From Sulfuriferula plumbiphila (lineage in GTDB: Bacteria; Pseudomonadota; Gammaproteobacteria; Burkholderiales; Sulfuriferulaceae), in contig NZ_AP021884.1 in the NCBI RefSeq assembly GCF_009938015.1, forward strand, positions 2,916,585-2,980,584: a stretch of 64,000 nucleotides of DNA. The letters are read 5' to 3'. Of the stretch, positions 47,274-56,887 are shown in pieces. The position numbers were made by a program, and so were the translations under genes. Below the pieces are notes generated by a model. That model saw only the letters and a program-made list of their open reading frames with translations. It searched no databases and had not been told where the DNA came from. The first letter of the stretch is position 1, and every line of letters begins with the position of its first letter.

Positions 47274-47957
47274 TTAGGTTTTGGCCTGGCGCCACCCAAA
47301 AATGGCTGACCCCACACGCACCAGGGTTGCCCCCTCGGCAATGGCGGCTTCCAGATCATCCGACATGCCCATGGACAGCGTATCGAGCGGGATATCCAGA
47401 CCATCCCGCAACCGTCGCAGCAACCGGAACTGGCTGCGTTGCCGGTCAGGGTTTGCGCCGGGCGCTGGAATCGCCATCAGGCCGCGCAAACGTAGCCGGG
47501 GCATTTGCGCCACCGCCTGCACCAGTGCCGGCAAATCTGCCGGCGCCACACCGCTCTTGCTGGCTTCACCACTGACATTCACTTGCACACACACATTCAG
47601 CGGAGGCCGCGTAGCCGGCCGGGCATCGTTCAGACGTTGCGCAATGATGGCACGATCCACACCATGCACCCAATCGAAATGCTCAGCCACAGCGCGTGTT
47701 TTGTTGCGCTGCAGCGGCCCGATGAAATGCCAGATTAAAGATAAGTCAGCCAGCGCCGCTATTTTGAGTAGCGCTTCCTGGACGTAGCTCTCCCCGAATG
47801 CACGCTGCCCCGCGGCTGCCGCTGCGCGTATCGCGTCGACGCCAAAGGTTTTGCTGACTGCCAGCAATTCGACCGCATCCGGCGTCCGCCCGGCAGCGCA
47901 GGCCGCCGCGGCAATGCGTGTCCGCACGGCTTGCAAAGCGTTTTTTAGTGTGTCCAT
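47274..47957 (-). CDS. PLP homeostasis protein (YggS/PLPBP family)
   Basis: A 227-residue alanine-racemase-like single-domain PLP protein. The PLP lysine lies in ELLAVSKTFGVDAIRAAAAA (about 30-49), then FGESYVQEALLKI, WHFIGPLQRNK and a conserved end SMGMSDDLEAAIAEGATLVR plus VGSAIFG. It helps balance vitamin B6 and amino-acid pools. It starts the operon and is divergent from pilT, with only 33 bp between the genes. Confidence 0.95.
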   Translation of the reverse strand: MDTLKNALQAVRTRIAAAACAAGRTPDAVELLAVSKTFGVDAIRAAAAAGQRAFGESYVQEALLKIAALADLSLIWHFIGPLQRNKTRAVAEHFDWVHGVDRAIIAQRLNDARPATRPPLNVCVQVNVSGEASKSGVAPADLPALVQAVAQMPRLRLRGLMAIPAPGANPDRQRSQFRLLRRLRDGLDIPLDTLSMGMSDDLEAAIAEGATLVRVGSAIFGWRQAKT

Positions 47958-47990
47958 AATGGCCTGAAATTCATCGCGGAATTATAACAA

Positions 47991-49034
47991 ATGGAAATCT
48001 CCGAACTGTTGGCCTTTGCCGTCAAGAACAAAGCATCCGATCTGCATCTGTCAGCCGGCCTGCCGCCGATGATCCGGGTGCACGGCGACATCCGCCGCAT
48101 CAACCTGCCGCCGCTGGATCACAACATGGTGCACGACATGGTGTACGACATCATGAACGATGGCCAGCGCAAAATTTACGAAGAATCGCTGGAGGTGGAC
48201 TTTTCCTTCGAAGTCCCTACGCTGGCGCGCTTTCGCGTCAACGCCTTCAACCAGAACCGGGGCTCGGGCGCCGTGTTCCGTACCATTCCCAGCAAGGTGC
48301 TGACGCTGGAAGAACTCAACGCACCGAAAATTTTCAAGGAAATCTCCGACCAGCCGCGCGGCATCGTGCTGGTCACCGGCCCCACCGGCTCGGGCAAATC
48401 CACCACGCTGGCGGCGATGGTGGACTACGTCAACGAAACCCAGTTCGGCCACATACTGACCGTGGAAGACCCGATTGAATTCCTCCACCAGAGCAAAAAA
48501 TGCGTGATCAACCAGCGCGAAGTGGGGACACACACGCAAAGCTTCTCCAACGCGCTGCGCTCGGCACTGCGCGAAGATCCGGATGTGATCCTGGTGGGCG
48601 AGATGCGCGACCTGGAAACCATCCGCCTGGCACTCACCGCCGCCGAAACCGGTCACCTGGTGTTCGGCACGCTGCATACCAGTTCCGCAGCCAAAACCAT
48701 CGACCGTATTGTGGACGTGTTCCCGGCGGCAGAAAAAGAGATGGTGCGTTCCATGCTGTCCGAATCGATTCGCGCGGTGATCGCGCAAACCCTGCTCAAA
48801 ACCAAGGACGGCAATGGCCGCGTGGCGGCGCACGAGATCATGATCGGCACCCCGGCCATCCGCAACCTGATCCGCGAGAACAAAATCGCACAGATGTATT
48901 CCTCCATCCAGACCGGACAGAACGTCGGCATGCAAACCCTCGACCAGTGCCTGCAGGACCTGGTACGGCGCAACACGGTATCAGTGGGTGAAGCGCGTGC
49001 CCGCGCCGCGAATAAAGACATGTTTGCCGGATAA
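47991..49034 (+). CDS. pilT: Twitching motility retraction ATPase PilT
   Basis: A 347-residue hexameric ATPase. Residues 1-100 form the PAS-like N-domain (ISELLAFAVKNKASDLHLSA). Walker A is VLVTGPTGSGKSTTLAAMVD (about 126-145), Walker B region DPDVILVGEMRDLETIRLAL (about 196-215), and the AIRNLIRENK motif near 285 is the PilT signature (AIRNLIRE). It depolymerises pili for retraction. Together with pilU it is separate from the assembly operon. Confidence 0.97.
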   Translation: MEISELLAFAVKNKASDLHLSAGLPPMIRVHGDIRRINLPPLDHNMVHDMVYDIMNDGQRKIYEESLEVDFSFEVPTLARFRVNAFNQNRGSGAVFRTIPSKVLTLEELNAPKIFKEISDQPRGIVLVTGPTGSGKSTTLAAMVDYVNETQFGHILTVEDPIEFLHQSKKCVINQREVGTHTQSFSNALRSALREDPDVILVGEMRDLETIRLALTAAETGHLVFGTLHTSSAAKTIDRIVDVFPAAEKEMVRSMLSESIRAVIAQTLLKTKDGNGRVAAHEIMIGTPAIRNLIRENKIAQMYSSIQTGQNVGMQTLDQCLQDLVRRNTVSVGEARARAANKDMFAG

Positions 49035-49056
49035 GCCCCAAAACGGCACTCACCAC

Positions 49057-49220
49057 GGAGCACGGGGAAATGGGGTTCGCAGGGATGGGTGACGCGTCGC
49101 CCAACTCGCAAAACCGATGAATTGAATCAGTACCGCACCCGACTGGGGATATGAGCAAACCTGGCAACACCCAGATTTGATACGCATTCCCCGTGCTCTC
49201 CGTGGCTAACTGCTTTTTCT
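49057..49220. repeat. Dispersed intergenic palindromic repeat, copy D (pilT-pilU gap)
   Basis: The 207-bp pilT-pilU gap contains inverted arms: CACCACGGAGCACGGGG (49057-49073) and CCCCGTGCTCTCCGTGGCTA (49189-49208), separated by about 115 bp. The arms belong to the repeat family at 9029, 13111 and 29789. A transcript through this gap could fold the arms together. Confidence 0.6.
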
Positions 49221-49241
49221 CGATAACGCAGGATAAATATT

Positions 49242-50369
49242 ATGGACGCCCTCAAAGCCTTGCACGATCTGCTGCGCCTGATGCTCAGCAAAAAAGCCTC
49301 GGATTTATTCATCACGGCGGGCTTTCCTCCCGCCATCAAGGTGGACGGCAGGATCGCGCCGGTATCCAACCAGACCCTCACCCCGGCACACACGCGCGAG
49401 TTTGCCCGCGCGCTGATGAATGATCGTCAGTGGGCAGATTTTGAAGCGACCCATGAGAGCAACTTCGCCATTTCACCGCCGGAAATCGGCCGCTTTCGCG
49501 TCAATGCCTTTGTCCAGCAGGCTCGGGTTGGGCTGGTGTTGCGAACCATCACCACCCGGATTCCCAAGTTCGAGGAACTCAACCTGCCGCCGGTGCTCAA
49601 GGATGTGGCCATGGTCAAGCGCGGCCTGGTGATTTTTGTCGGCGGCACCGGCTCGGGCAAATCCACTTCGCTCGCGGCGATGGTCGGCTTCCGCAACGAG
49701 AACGCCCAGGATCACATCATTACCATCGAAGACCCGGTGGAATACGTCCATGAACACAGGAAATCCATCATCACCCAGCGCGAAGTCGGCGTGGATACCG
49801 ATAACTGGTTTACCGCATTGAAAAACACCCTGCGCCAGGCACCCGACGTAATCCTGATCGGCGAGGTGCGCGACCGGGAAACCATGGAATACGCCATCGC
49901 CTTCGCCGAAACCGGCCACCTGTGCCTGACCACGCTGCACGCCAACAGCGCCAACCAGGCGCTGGACCGCATCATCAACTTCTTCCCGGAAGATCGCCGC
50001 CAGCAGTTGCTGATGGACCTGTCGCTCAACCTCAAGTCGTTTATCTCGCAGCGCCTGATCGCCCGAAAAGGCACGCCGGGACGCGTCGCCGCAGTCGAGA
50101 TTCTGCTCAACTCCCCGCTGATTTCGGAACTGATTTTCAAAGGCGAGGTTCACGAGATCAAGGAGATCATGTCAAAGTCGCGCGAACTGGGCATGCAGAC
50201 TTTCGACCAATCTCTGTTCGACCTCTACGAGGCGGGCATGATCAGCTACGAGGATGCCCTGCGCAACGCCGATTCCCTCAACGACCTCAGGCTGAAGATC
50301 AAGCTGCAAGGCCAGGAATCCAGAGAGCGCGACATTATGTCGGGACTGGATCACCTGGACATCGTATAG
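49242..50369 (+). CDS. pilU: Twitching motility ATPase PilU
   Basis: A 375-residue PilT paralogue. N-domain LHDLLRLMLSKKASDLFITA; Walker A LVIFVGGTGSGKSTSLAAMV (about 126-145) with GGTGSGKS rather than the PilT GPTGSGKS; Walker B APDVILIGEVRDRETMEYAI (about 199-218); longer C-terminus ending SGLDHLDIV. PilU supports PilT during forceful retraction. It follows pilT after a repeat-bearing 207-bp gap. The following 50370-50594 contains no gene or site I can recognise. Confidence 0.95.
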   Translation: MDALKALHDLLRLMLSKKASDLFITAGFPPAIKVDGRIAPVSNQTLTPAHTREFARALMNDRQWADFEATHESNFAISPPEIGRFRVNAFVQQARVGLVLRTITTRIPKFEELNLPPVLKDVAMVKRGLVIFVGGTGSGKSTSLAAMVGFRNENAQDHIITIEDPVEYVHEHRKSIITQREVGVDTDNWFTALKNTLRQAPDVILIGEVRDRETMEYAIAFAETGHLCLTTLHANSANQALDRIINFFPEDRRQQLLMDLSLNLKSFISQRLIARKGTPGRVAAVEILLNSPLISELIFKGEVHEIKEIMSKSRELGMQTFDQSLFDLYEAGMISYEDALRNADSLNDLRLKIKLQGQESRERDIMSGLDHLDIV

Positions 50370-50594
50370 CCAGCCGCTATTGCAAATCCTGTGTTGGAAA
50401 TTTTGTGGCGATGCTCCCGCGCCATCCTCGGGTGTCGCCTGGCGAACACTGGTGTTCGATAGACTGCTATAACGGATGTTTGTCTCGAGCCGTGAGGCAG
50501 CGCCAGTCATCACATGGCAGGATAAAAATGTTGCAATACAAGACTTGGCACACAGGCATCAGTGAAAAGCAGTGGATAGCATAGCTGCTGATTT

Positions 50595-50832
50595 AACCTA
50601 GAAACCGCAGTTGGACGCGCCCGATGGTGCGTCTGGGCGTGTGGCTGCCGCGAAGCAACGAGGCGGCAGGCCGGGGCCTGCAACGAGGCGCGACAAAGGC
50701 AGGCGCGCGACCGGACGTACCGGCGGGCGCGTAGCGATGTCACCCAGAAGGTGAATGCGAACGAAGGCGGAACACTCAGTATTCATGCGGCTCTCATGAG
50801 GGAAATGAGCGGTCAACTACGGTTTTTAGGTT
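50595..50832. mobile_element. MITE-like element with 21-bp terminal inverted repeats
   Basis: The left end AACCTAGAAACCGCAGTTGG (50595-50614) and the reverse complement of the right end (50812-50832) AACCTAAAAACCGTAGTTGA differ at only 2 of the first 19 positions. The 238-bp interior is GC-rich with nested hairpins, e.g. TGCCGC...GCGGCA at 50645-50668 and GGGCCTGC...GCAGGCGC at 50674-50706. It has no transposase; a 72-codon frame on the minus strand inside it is not convincingly coding. A target duplication is not clear (TTTAA-like bases on both sides). It ends 33 bp before the GGDEF/EAL start. Confidence 0.72.
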
Positions 50833-50865
50833 TAAGCCTCTGCACGATTAACAAGGAATATCACA

Positions 50866-53646
50866 TTGGGAAAATTTACGTTTTCCGGAGTTCGGGCACG
50901 GGTACTGCTCCTGGTGGCACTCGCGGTTGCGCCATGGCTGGCGATCACCATTTACCATGCTGTTGAAGAACGCCGCCTTGCGGTCGATGCCGCGCAGGAA
51001 AACGCACTGCAGCTGGCGCGTCTCATTTCCTTCGACCAGCGGGAAACCATTAGCCGTTCGCGCGGCCTTCTGCAGGCATTATCCACTTTTCCGGAAATCA
51101 GGGATGGCGCACCGGCTGAGTGTCGGCTGCGGCTGGCACACATGCTCGACAGCACGCAAAGCTACGCCAATATCGGCGTAGCAGACGCGCACGGCGACCT
51201 GTTGTGTGACGCCATAGCGACCCGGAAACCGATCAATTATAGCGACCGCGGCTGGTTCCGTGAGGCACTCAAAACCCGGCGCTTTGTCATCGGCACTCTC
51301 ACCATCAGCAGGACCACCGGCAAACCCGTCATCGTAACCGCCCTGCCGATATTCGATACGCAAGGGGCGGCGCACCGGATCATTTTCACCTCTATCGATA
51401 TCGGATGGCTCGAGCACCTCCTGCAACAGGTCAGGCTACCCGCAGGCACGGCAGTCAGCGTGATGGATGCCAATGGCGTCATCCTGGCGCGGCACCCGGA
51501 TGGACAGAAATTCGCGGGCAAGCTCAATCCGCTAGGCGCGCTGGTTCTGGCTATCCTGGCAAGGAAAGAAGAGGGCATCGGCCAGGGAAAGGGGATAGAC
51601 GGCATCACCCGGCTGTTTGCCTATCATCGTTTGTTCGAAAACCCCGCGACAGCTTCCGCTTACGTCAGTGTCACCACCCCGACCGATATCCTGTTTGCCC
51701 GAAGCAATCGCCTGTTTGCCAGAGATATAGTCATTTTGGGGCTGGCAACCGCATTGATATTCATCCTGGTATGGTTTGGCACCAACATTCTGGTACTGGG
51801 CAAAATGAAGGCGCTGATTCACGCCACCAAACGGATTGCACACGGCGATTTCAGCACGCGCACCCAAATCCAGGGATCAGGCGAATTAAGCGAACTGGCG
51901 CGGACTTTTGACAGCATGGCGCAGTCACTGGAGCTGTTGTTCCAGCAAAGCCAGCACGTCATGGAGGTGATGCCGGAAGCCGTCATTGTTTCCGCCAGCA
52001 GCGGCAAGATCGTGACGGTCAACGCCCAGGCCGAAAAATTATTCGGTTATACCCGCAGTGAAATGATCGGACTATCGATCGAAGCCCTGGTGCCGGAACG
52101 CTTCCGCGCCGCACACACCGCTCATCGCAGCGCATATATAACGCTGGCAACGCCCGCAGTGAGAATCATGGGAGAAGGGCGGGAACTGTTCGCCCGCAGA
52201 AAGGACGGCACCGAATTTGCCACTGAAATCAGTCTGGGCCCCTTAAAGACGGAAGATGGCTATTTCGTGATTAGCGCGGTACGCGACGTCAGCGAGCGCA
52301 AACAATTCGAGACCCGCATACTACACCAGGCGACCCATGATCCGCTGACCAGCCTGCCCAACCGTATCCTGTTCCACGACATTCTTGCTCACGCCATGAC
52401 CCGCGCCCTGCGCACGGAAAAACTGCTGGCGATCCTGTTTCTTGATCTGGACGAATTCAAAAACATTAACGACACGCTCGGTCACGAATACGGCGACATC
52501 CTGCTGAAGGAAATGGCGCAACGGCTGACTGCGACATTGCGCAGGGATGATTTGATCGCGCGCGACGATGCCCTTGTCGCCCGCCAGGGCGGCGACGAAT
52601 TCACCATCCTGCTGCAAGGCATTTCGGTCGTGGATAACATTATCCAGATCGCGGGGAAAATACTTGCTGCGGTTTCCCGGCCTTTCATCGCAGACAACCA
52701 TGAAATGCATATGACGGCGAGCATCGGCATCACCATATTTCCGTTTGATGACACCGATATCCAGAATCTGTTACGCAACGCCGACACCGCCATGTATCGC
52801 GCCAAGGAAAACGGAAAAAACAATTTTCAGTTTTACACGGCGGGAATGAATCTGCGCATTCGTGAGCGCATGGAAATTGAAAACGGGCTGCGCCATGCGC
52901 TGGAAAGAGACGAGCTGGTGTTGCACTACCAGCCACAAGTGAATATCGGGAGCGGGAAAATGGTCGCCGTGGAGGCACTGCTGCGCTGGGCGCATCCTGA
53001 AAAAGGCCTGATCCCGCCCGACAAATTCATTCCGGTGGCGGAAGAAAGCGGCCTGATCGTGCCCATCGGGGAATGGGTATTGCGCACCGCCTGCCGGCAA
53101 AACAAAGTCTGGCAGGATATGGGTTTGCCGCATATCCGCATGGCGGTAAACCTGTCCGCACGCCAATTCCGGCAGCCCCATCTGCGGGTAGTGGTGGCCA
53201 AGGCCATGGAGGATGCGGGCCTTGACCCCTATTCAGACAGTCTGGAGCTGGAAGTGACCGAAAGCGTCATCATGAAGGACATGGAGGGAACCATTAACAC
53301 ACTCAACAAACTGCATGAAATGGGGGTGCGTCTTTCCATTGACGATTTCGGCATGGGCTACTCCAGCCTGAGCTATTTAAAGCGTTTTCCGATCAATACG
53401 CTCAAAATCGACCAGTCCTTTGTCCACGACATCACGACCGATGCCGACGATGCCGCCATTGCCGCCACCATCGTCACATTGGGGCACAGCCTGAAATTGA
53501 ACGTGATTGCCGAGGGGGTGGAAACTGCAGAACAACTGGCGTTATTGCGCGAGATGCAATGTGACGAAATCCAGGGCTACCATTTCAGCAGACCGCTGCC
53601 AGCCGAAGAGATGGAAAGACTCCTGCAACAAGAACGACGCCTGTAA
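50866..53646 (+). CDS. Membrane-bound Cache-HAMP-PAS-GGDEF-EAL cyclic-di-GMP protein
   Basis: A 926-residue protein from TTG 50866 (AAGGA 10 bp upstream). Transmembrane helix about 12-30, periplasmic Cache-like sensor about 31-280, second helix about 288-310, HAMP about 312-365, PAS about 370-480. GGDEF domain about 490-650 with intact [11 protein letters not shown]; the usual RxxD inhibitory site is not in register because of an extra RDDALV-type stretch before GGDEF. EAL domain about 670-920 with [37 protein letters not shown] and EGVET all intact. It probably both makes and degrades c-di-GMP, tuning pilus or attachment behaviour; placement after pilT/pilU supports this (inference). Confidence 0.93.
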   Translation: MGKFTFSGVRARVLLLVALAVAPWLAITIYHAVEERRLAVDAAQENALQLARLISFDQRETISRSRGLLQALSTFPEIRDGAPAECRLRLAHMLDSTQSYANIGVADAHGDLLCDAIATRKPINYSDRGWFREALKTRRFVIGTLTISRTTGKPVIVTALPIFDTQGAAHRIIFTSIDIGWLEHLLQQVRLPAGTAVSVMDANGVILARHPDGQKFAGKLNPLGALVLAILARKEEGIGQGKGIDGITRLFAYHRLFENPATASAYVSVTTPTDILFARSNRLFARDIVILGLATALIFILVWFGTNILVLGKMKALIHATKRIAHGDFSTRTQIQGSGELSELARTFDSMAQSLELLFQQSQHVMEVMPEAVIVSASSGKIVTVNAQAEKLFGYTRSEMIGLSIEALVPERFRAAHTAHRSAYITLATPAVRIMGEGRELFARRKDGTEFATEISLGPLKTEDGYFVISAVRDVSERKQFETRILHQATHDPLTSLPNRILFHDILAHAMTRALRTEKLLAILFLDLDEFKNINDTLGHEYGDILLKEMAQRLTATLRRDDLIARDDALVARQGGDEFTILLQGISVVDNIIQIAGKILAAVSRPFIADNHEMHMTASIGITIFPFDDTDIQNLLRNADTAMYRAKENGKNNFQFYTAGMNLRIRERMEIENGLRHALERDELVLHYQPQVNIGSGKMVAVEALLRWAHPEKGLIPPDKFIPVAEESGLIVPIGEWVLRTACRQNKVWQDMGLPHIRMAVNLSARQFRQPHLRVVVAKAMEDAGLDPYSDSLELEVTESVIMKDMEGTINTLNKLHEMGVRLSIDDFGMGYSSLSYLKRFPINTLKIDQSFVHDITTDADDAAIAATIVTLGHSLKLNVIAEGVETAEQLALLREMQCDEIQGYHFSRPLPAEEMERLLQQERRL

Positions 53647-53693
53647 GGTGATCGCACTAAAATGCCAAAAGCGTCAGGTCAAGCCAATCTCGT

Positions 53694-54845
53694 CTATTTA
53701 CGCGCCGACCCCGCCACGATTTTATATTCAAACAGGCGGCATTCCAGCGCACCATTGAACAGCGGCGTGCGCCTGCTCGCGGCGAGCCGGATCAGCCTGG
53801 GAAGCTGCATGTCGGCAGACAGAATGTAGGCGTTCCAGCCGGCGCATTTGCGCTTGAGCCAGTCGCCCAGCCGGGGATAAAACTCGGCCAGTTCGGCCTG
53901 TTCGCCGATACGGATGCCGTACGGCGGATTGGTAACGATGGTGCCGGATTCAGCCGGGGCCGGGACTTCCAGCACGTTGCCCTGTTTCAGTTGCACCACA
54001 CCGGAGAGCCCGGCTGCTTCGAGGTTTACCTGGGCATCGCGTAGCGAATCACCGAACAGGTCGCGACCGTAAATCGCTTGCGGCTGTGCCGGATGCTGGG
54101 CCGCAAGGGCGGCGTCGCGCAGCCGGTTCCAGGCCGCAGCGTCGAAGTTGCTGAGCTTCATGAAGCCGAAGCTGCGCCGGCTGCCTGGCGCAATATTCAG
54201 CGCCATCAGCGCGGCTTCCATCAGGATGGTGCCGCTGCCGCACATCGGGTCGAACAGGGGCGTACCGGGCTGCCAGCCGGACAGCATGAGCATGCCCGCC
54301 GCCAGATTTTCGTTCAGCGGTGCAGCGCCGGCCTGCTTGCGCAGGCCGCGTTTGAACAGGGAATCGCCCGACGTGTCGAGATAGAGGGTGCAAGTGTCAC
54401 TGGTCAAAAAAGCGTAGATGCGCACGTCGGGTTCACGGATATCGACGTTGGGGCGCTCGCCGGTGGCCGCGCGGAAGCTGTCGCACACCGCATCCTTGAT
54501 GCGCAGGGTAGTGAACTCCAGGCTTTTCAGCGGCGATTTCTGCGCCGTCATTTTCACCACGATGCTGCGGTCGACACTGAAAAAATCCGGCCAGTTGAAG
54601 GACAGCGCGCCCTGGTAGACATCTTCCTCGTCGCGATACGCGCCGCCGCCTACCCGCCACAGCACCCGGCTGGCCATGCGCGAATGCAGGTTGACGCGAT
54701 AGCACAGGGTGAAATCACCGGCGAAGGCGACACCCCCGAATCCGCTGGCAATATCCTGCGCGCCCAGCCCGGTTAATTCCTGGGCCAGCAAAGCCTCCAG
54801 ACCGCGCGGGCAAGGTGCAAAAAATCGTTGTTTTTTCTTGTCCAT
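53694..54845 (-). CDS. THUMP-domain 23S rRNA methyltransferase (RlmL N-terminal-half type)
   Basis: A 383-residue protein from ATG 54845. N-terminal FAPCPRGLEALLAQELTGLG, THUMP domain about 60-160, then a Rossmann methyltransferase with FDPMCGSGTILMEAALMALN (about 195-214) and catalytic TIVTNPPYGIRIGEQAEL (about 302). This matches the m2G2445 half of the fused E. coli RlmL/RlmKL, here a stand-alone protein as in many bacteria. It overlaps nothing and lies 5 bp after hemJ. Confidence 0.9.
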   Translation of the reverse strand: MDKKKQRFFAPCPRGLEALLAQELTGLGAQDIASGFGGVAFAGDFTLCYRVNLHSRMASRVLWRVGGGAYRDEEDVYQGALSFNWPDFFSVDRSIVVKMTAQKSPLKSLEFTTLRIKDAVCDSFRAATGERPNVDIREPDVRIYAFLTSDTCTLYLDTSGDSLFKRGLRKQAGAAPLNENLAAGMLMLSGWQPGTPLFDPMCGSGTILMEAALMALNIAPGSRRSFGFMKLSNFDAAAWNRLRDAALAAQHPAQPQAIYGRDLFGDSLRDAQVNLEAAGLSGVVQLKQGNVLEVPAPAESGTIVTNPPYGIRIGEQAELAEFYPRLGDWLKRKCAGWNAYILSADMQLPRLIRLAASRRTPLFNGALECRLFEYKIVAGSARK

Positions 54846-54850
54846 AACAC

Positions 54851-55258
54851 TCAAGGCTTCAGTACCACCAAAAACACCACAACAAACAATACCAGCACCG
54901 GCACTTCATTGAACCAGCGGTAGAATACGTGGCCCAACCGGTTGCGGTCTTCGGCAAACACCTTGACCAGATGGCCGCAATAGAGGTGGTAGGCCACCAG
55001 CACGCCCACCAGGGCAAGCTTGATTTCCAGCCAGCTGCCCGCGTAGCCGTAGCCCAGCCAGAGCCAAGTGCCGAATAGCAGCGCCAATACGCCGAGCGGC
55101 GTCATGAAACGATACAGCTTGCGCTCCATCAGCTTGAACCGCTCCGAAGTGGCGGCATCACTGATCATGGCGTGATTGACGAATAATCGCGGCAGGTAGA
55201 ACAACCCCGCAAACCAGCTGGTAACAAAAATAATGTGTAATGCCTTAATCCACAGCAT
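54851..55258 (-). CDS. hemJ: Protoporphyrinogen oxidase HemJ
   Basis: A 135-residue protein from ATG 55258 with four transmembrane helices. LWIKALHIIFVTSWFAGLFY (about 2-21) carries the conserved His and W; PRLFVNHAMI, KLYRFMTPLGVLALLFG and IKLALVGVLVAYHLYCG follow, and the C-terminus has RWFNEVPVLVL. This is the HemJ/UPF0093 pattern, the haem-pathway oxidase used where HemG and HemY are absent. Divergent from the TlpA-like gene by 12 bp. Confidence 0.9.
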   Translation of the reverse strand: MLWIKALHIIFVTSWFAGLFYLPRLFVNHAMISDAATSERFKLMERKLYRFMTPLGVLALLFGTWLWLGYGYAGSWLEIKLALVGVLVAYHLYCGHLVKVFAEDRNRLGHVFYRWFNEVPVLVLFVVVFLVVLKP

Positions 55259-55270
55259 GTATCTATCCGA

Positions 55271-55813
55271 ATGAAAATCAACCTGAGTCCCGCCGCCCGA
55301 GTCTGGCTGAAAAAACTGACGCCGAGTCCGATTACACTGTTGTTGCTGGGACTGATTGTTTACGTGTGGTTCCGTCCGCCAGCCTGGGTATCTGATGAAA
55401 ACCGCGCCGTCCAGGATGTTCAGGTGACGCTCACCGATGGTCGCACGCTGCAACTTTCGCAATTGCGCGGCAAGGTGGTATTGGTCAATTTCTGGGCAAC
55501 CTGGTGCCCCTATTGCCGCCACGAAATGCCGGAAATGCAGTCATTCTACCGCGACTGGCATGAGCGCGGCTTTGAAATCCTGGCATTGTCGATCGAGGAC
55601 AACCCCGCACTGATCGCAGCATTCATGAAAAAAGAGGGTTATACCTTTGCCGCCGGCATTGCCTCAGCAGAAACCCGGCAGGCGTTCGGTGGCGTCAGCA
55701 CCGTGCCCAAGTCATTCATCGTCGACAAGCACGGCGTGATCCGCCAGGAAATCAGCGGACAGGTTTATTACGCCAGGCTGGAGGGGCTGGTGGCGCCGCT
55801 GCTTAAGGACTGA
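55271..55813 (+). CDS. TlpA/ResA-like membrane-anchored thiol-disulfide protein
   Basis: A 180-residue protein with an N-terminal anchor (about 20-36: ITLLLLGLIVYVWF) and a periplasmic thioredoxin-like domain. The active site is NFWATWCPYCRHEMPEMQSF (CPYC), cis-Pro in VSTVPKSFIVDKHGVI. Such proteins keep periplasmic thiols reduced, often for cytochrome c maturation. It is divergent from hemJ, and its end overlaps the convergent DinB-like gene by 46 bp. Confidence 0.92.
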   Translation: MKINLSPAARVWLKKLTPSPITLLLLGLIVYVWFRPPAWVSDENRAVQDVQVTLTDGRTLQLSQLRGKVVLVNFWATWCPYCRHEMPEMQSFYRDWHERGFEILALSIEDNPALIAAFMKKEGYTFAAGIASAETRQAFGGVSTVPKSFIVDKHGVIRQEISGQVYYARLEGLVAPLLKD

Positions 55814-56346
55814 TCGTCACGGATGGTTTCCATGTAACCCTCCATCTCGCGCTTGTAATAGACATAATCCATTTCTGGCGCCGCACCGCCCAGGCGGGTG
55901 ATGACGGCAGAAATCTGGCCGCGATGATGGGTTTGATGGTTCATCATGTGGGTGAGCACATCGCGCATCCACATCGAGCGTGCTTCGCCTTTGGAAGACA
56001 CATAATCCAGACGGCCATCAAACCAGTCTTCCGTGCATGCTTCCAGCCACAGCGTGAGTTCCTCGGCCTGACGCTGGGTAGCCTCGATCAACTGGTTCCA
56101 GTCGGGATAAGTGACCGCCTGGAAATCAACCTCCGGAATGTCGCCACGCAGCCGCCCCAGCCACAAGCGGTTAACCAGCATGATGTGATCCACCGTGTGG
56201 TGGATAGTGCCGAAAAACAGGCCCTGCGGGCTTTGCAGCAAAGCGTGGTCAATCCCGCCCAAAGCTGCGAACAGCCGGTCGTTCGCCCACTGCTGGTAAT
56301 CCGACAGCACCACGAAATAGCTTTTCCACGAATAGCGGTTTTGCAT
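55768..56346 (-). CDS. DinB-family protein
   Basis: About 192 residues from ATG 56346. The four-helix DinB fold is suggested by LSDYQQWANDRLFAAL (about 15), FGTIHHTVDHIMLVNRLWLG (about 46-65, metal-ligand His) and LTHMMNHQTHHRGQISAVIT (about 131-150, HxxxH). The three histidines that bind the metal are present. The family includes damage-inducible proteins and thiol-dependent transferases; the substrate is unknown. It overlaps the converging TlpA-like gene and follows the second TlpA-like gene by 2 bp. Confidence 0.88.
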   Translation of the reverse strand: MQNRYSWKSYFVVLSDYQQWANDRLFAALGGIDHALLQSPQGLFFGTIHHTVDHIMLVNRLWLGRLRGDIPEVDFQAVTYPDWNQLIEATQRQAEELTLWLEACTEDWFDGRLDYVSSKGEARSMWMRDVLTHMMNHQTHHRGQISAVITRLGGAAPEMDYVYYKREMEGYMETIRDDQSLSSGATSPSSLA

Positions 56347-56348
56347 GA

Positions 56349-56861
56349 TCAACCTTTTTGAATGAGCGCCTTATCCAGACGGCTGCGCAGCTTGACGAAA
56401 TCCAGCGAGCCTATGGTCTGTTCCACCACGTTGCCATCCTTGTCGATCAGAAATGAGGTGGGGGTGAGTTTTACATCATCGAACTGGTGCGCCAGATCAC
56501 CCTGCACATCCAGCGCCACCGGAAACGGCAAAGCGCGCTGCCGGTTAAACTGGAGCACATAACTGGGCGGATCGTAACTCATGGCAACCGCAATCACTTC
56601 GAAACCCTTGTCATGATACTGCTTGTAGGTTTCAACAATATGCGGCATTTCTTCCACGCAGCCCGGGCAGGTTGTCGCCCAGAAATTCACCAGCACCATT
56701 TTCCCGCGCAGGCTCTGCATGGATATTTTCTTGCCGGTGAGGTCGGTGAAGGTCACTTGCGGGGCCGGGGATTTTTGCGTCAAACCCAGGAACAATGCGC
56801 CTGCCAGCGCGATCAGCACTACACCAACCAGAACATACTTGTGATATTGTTTGTTGCCCAT
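56349..56861 (-). CDS. TlpA/ResA-family thioredoxin-like protein
   Basis: A 170-residue protein with one N-terminal transmembrane helix (about 9-28) and an AhpC/TSA-like thioredoxin domain. Active site VNFWATTCPGCVEEMPHIVE (CPGC); cis-Pro in LTPTSFLIDKDGNVVEQTIG. It is expected in the periplasm as a reductase. CPGC differs from the CPYC of the neighbouring TlpA-like protein, so the two are likely not redundant. It forms an operon with the DinB gene and is divergent from the DUF4197 fragment. Confidence 0.92.
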   Translation of the reverse strand: MGNKQYHKYVLVGVVLIALAGALFLGLTQKSPAPQVTFTDLTGKKISMQSLRGKMVLVNFWATTCPGCVEEMPHIVETYKQYHDKGFEVIAVAMSYDPPSYVLQFNRQRALPFPVALDVQGDLAHQFDDVKLTPTSFLIDKDGNVVEQTIGSLDFVKLRSRLDKALIQKG

Positions 56862-56887
56862 TTTCCTCTTTCCATCCGGGAACCGCC

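Noticed and set aside
50598-50816. A 72-codon minus-strand frame inside the MITE-like element.
   Set aside because: Fully contained in a hairpin-rich repeat element, with no ribosome site and no protein-like motif.
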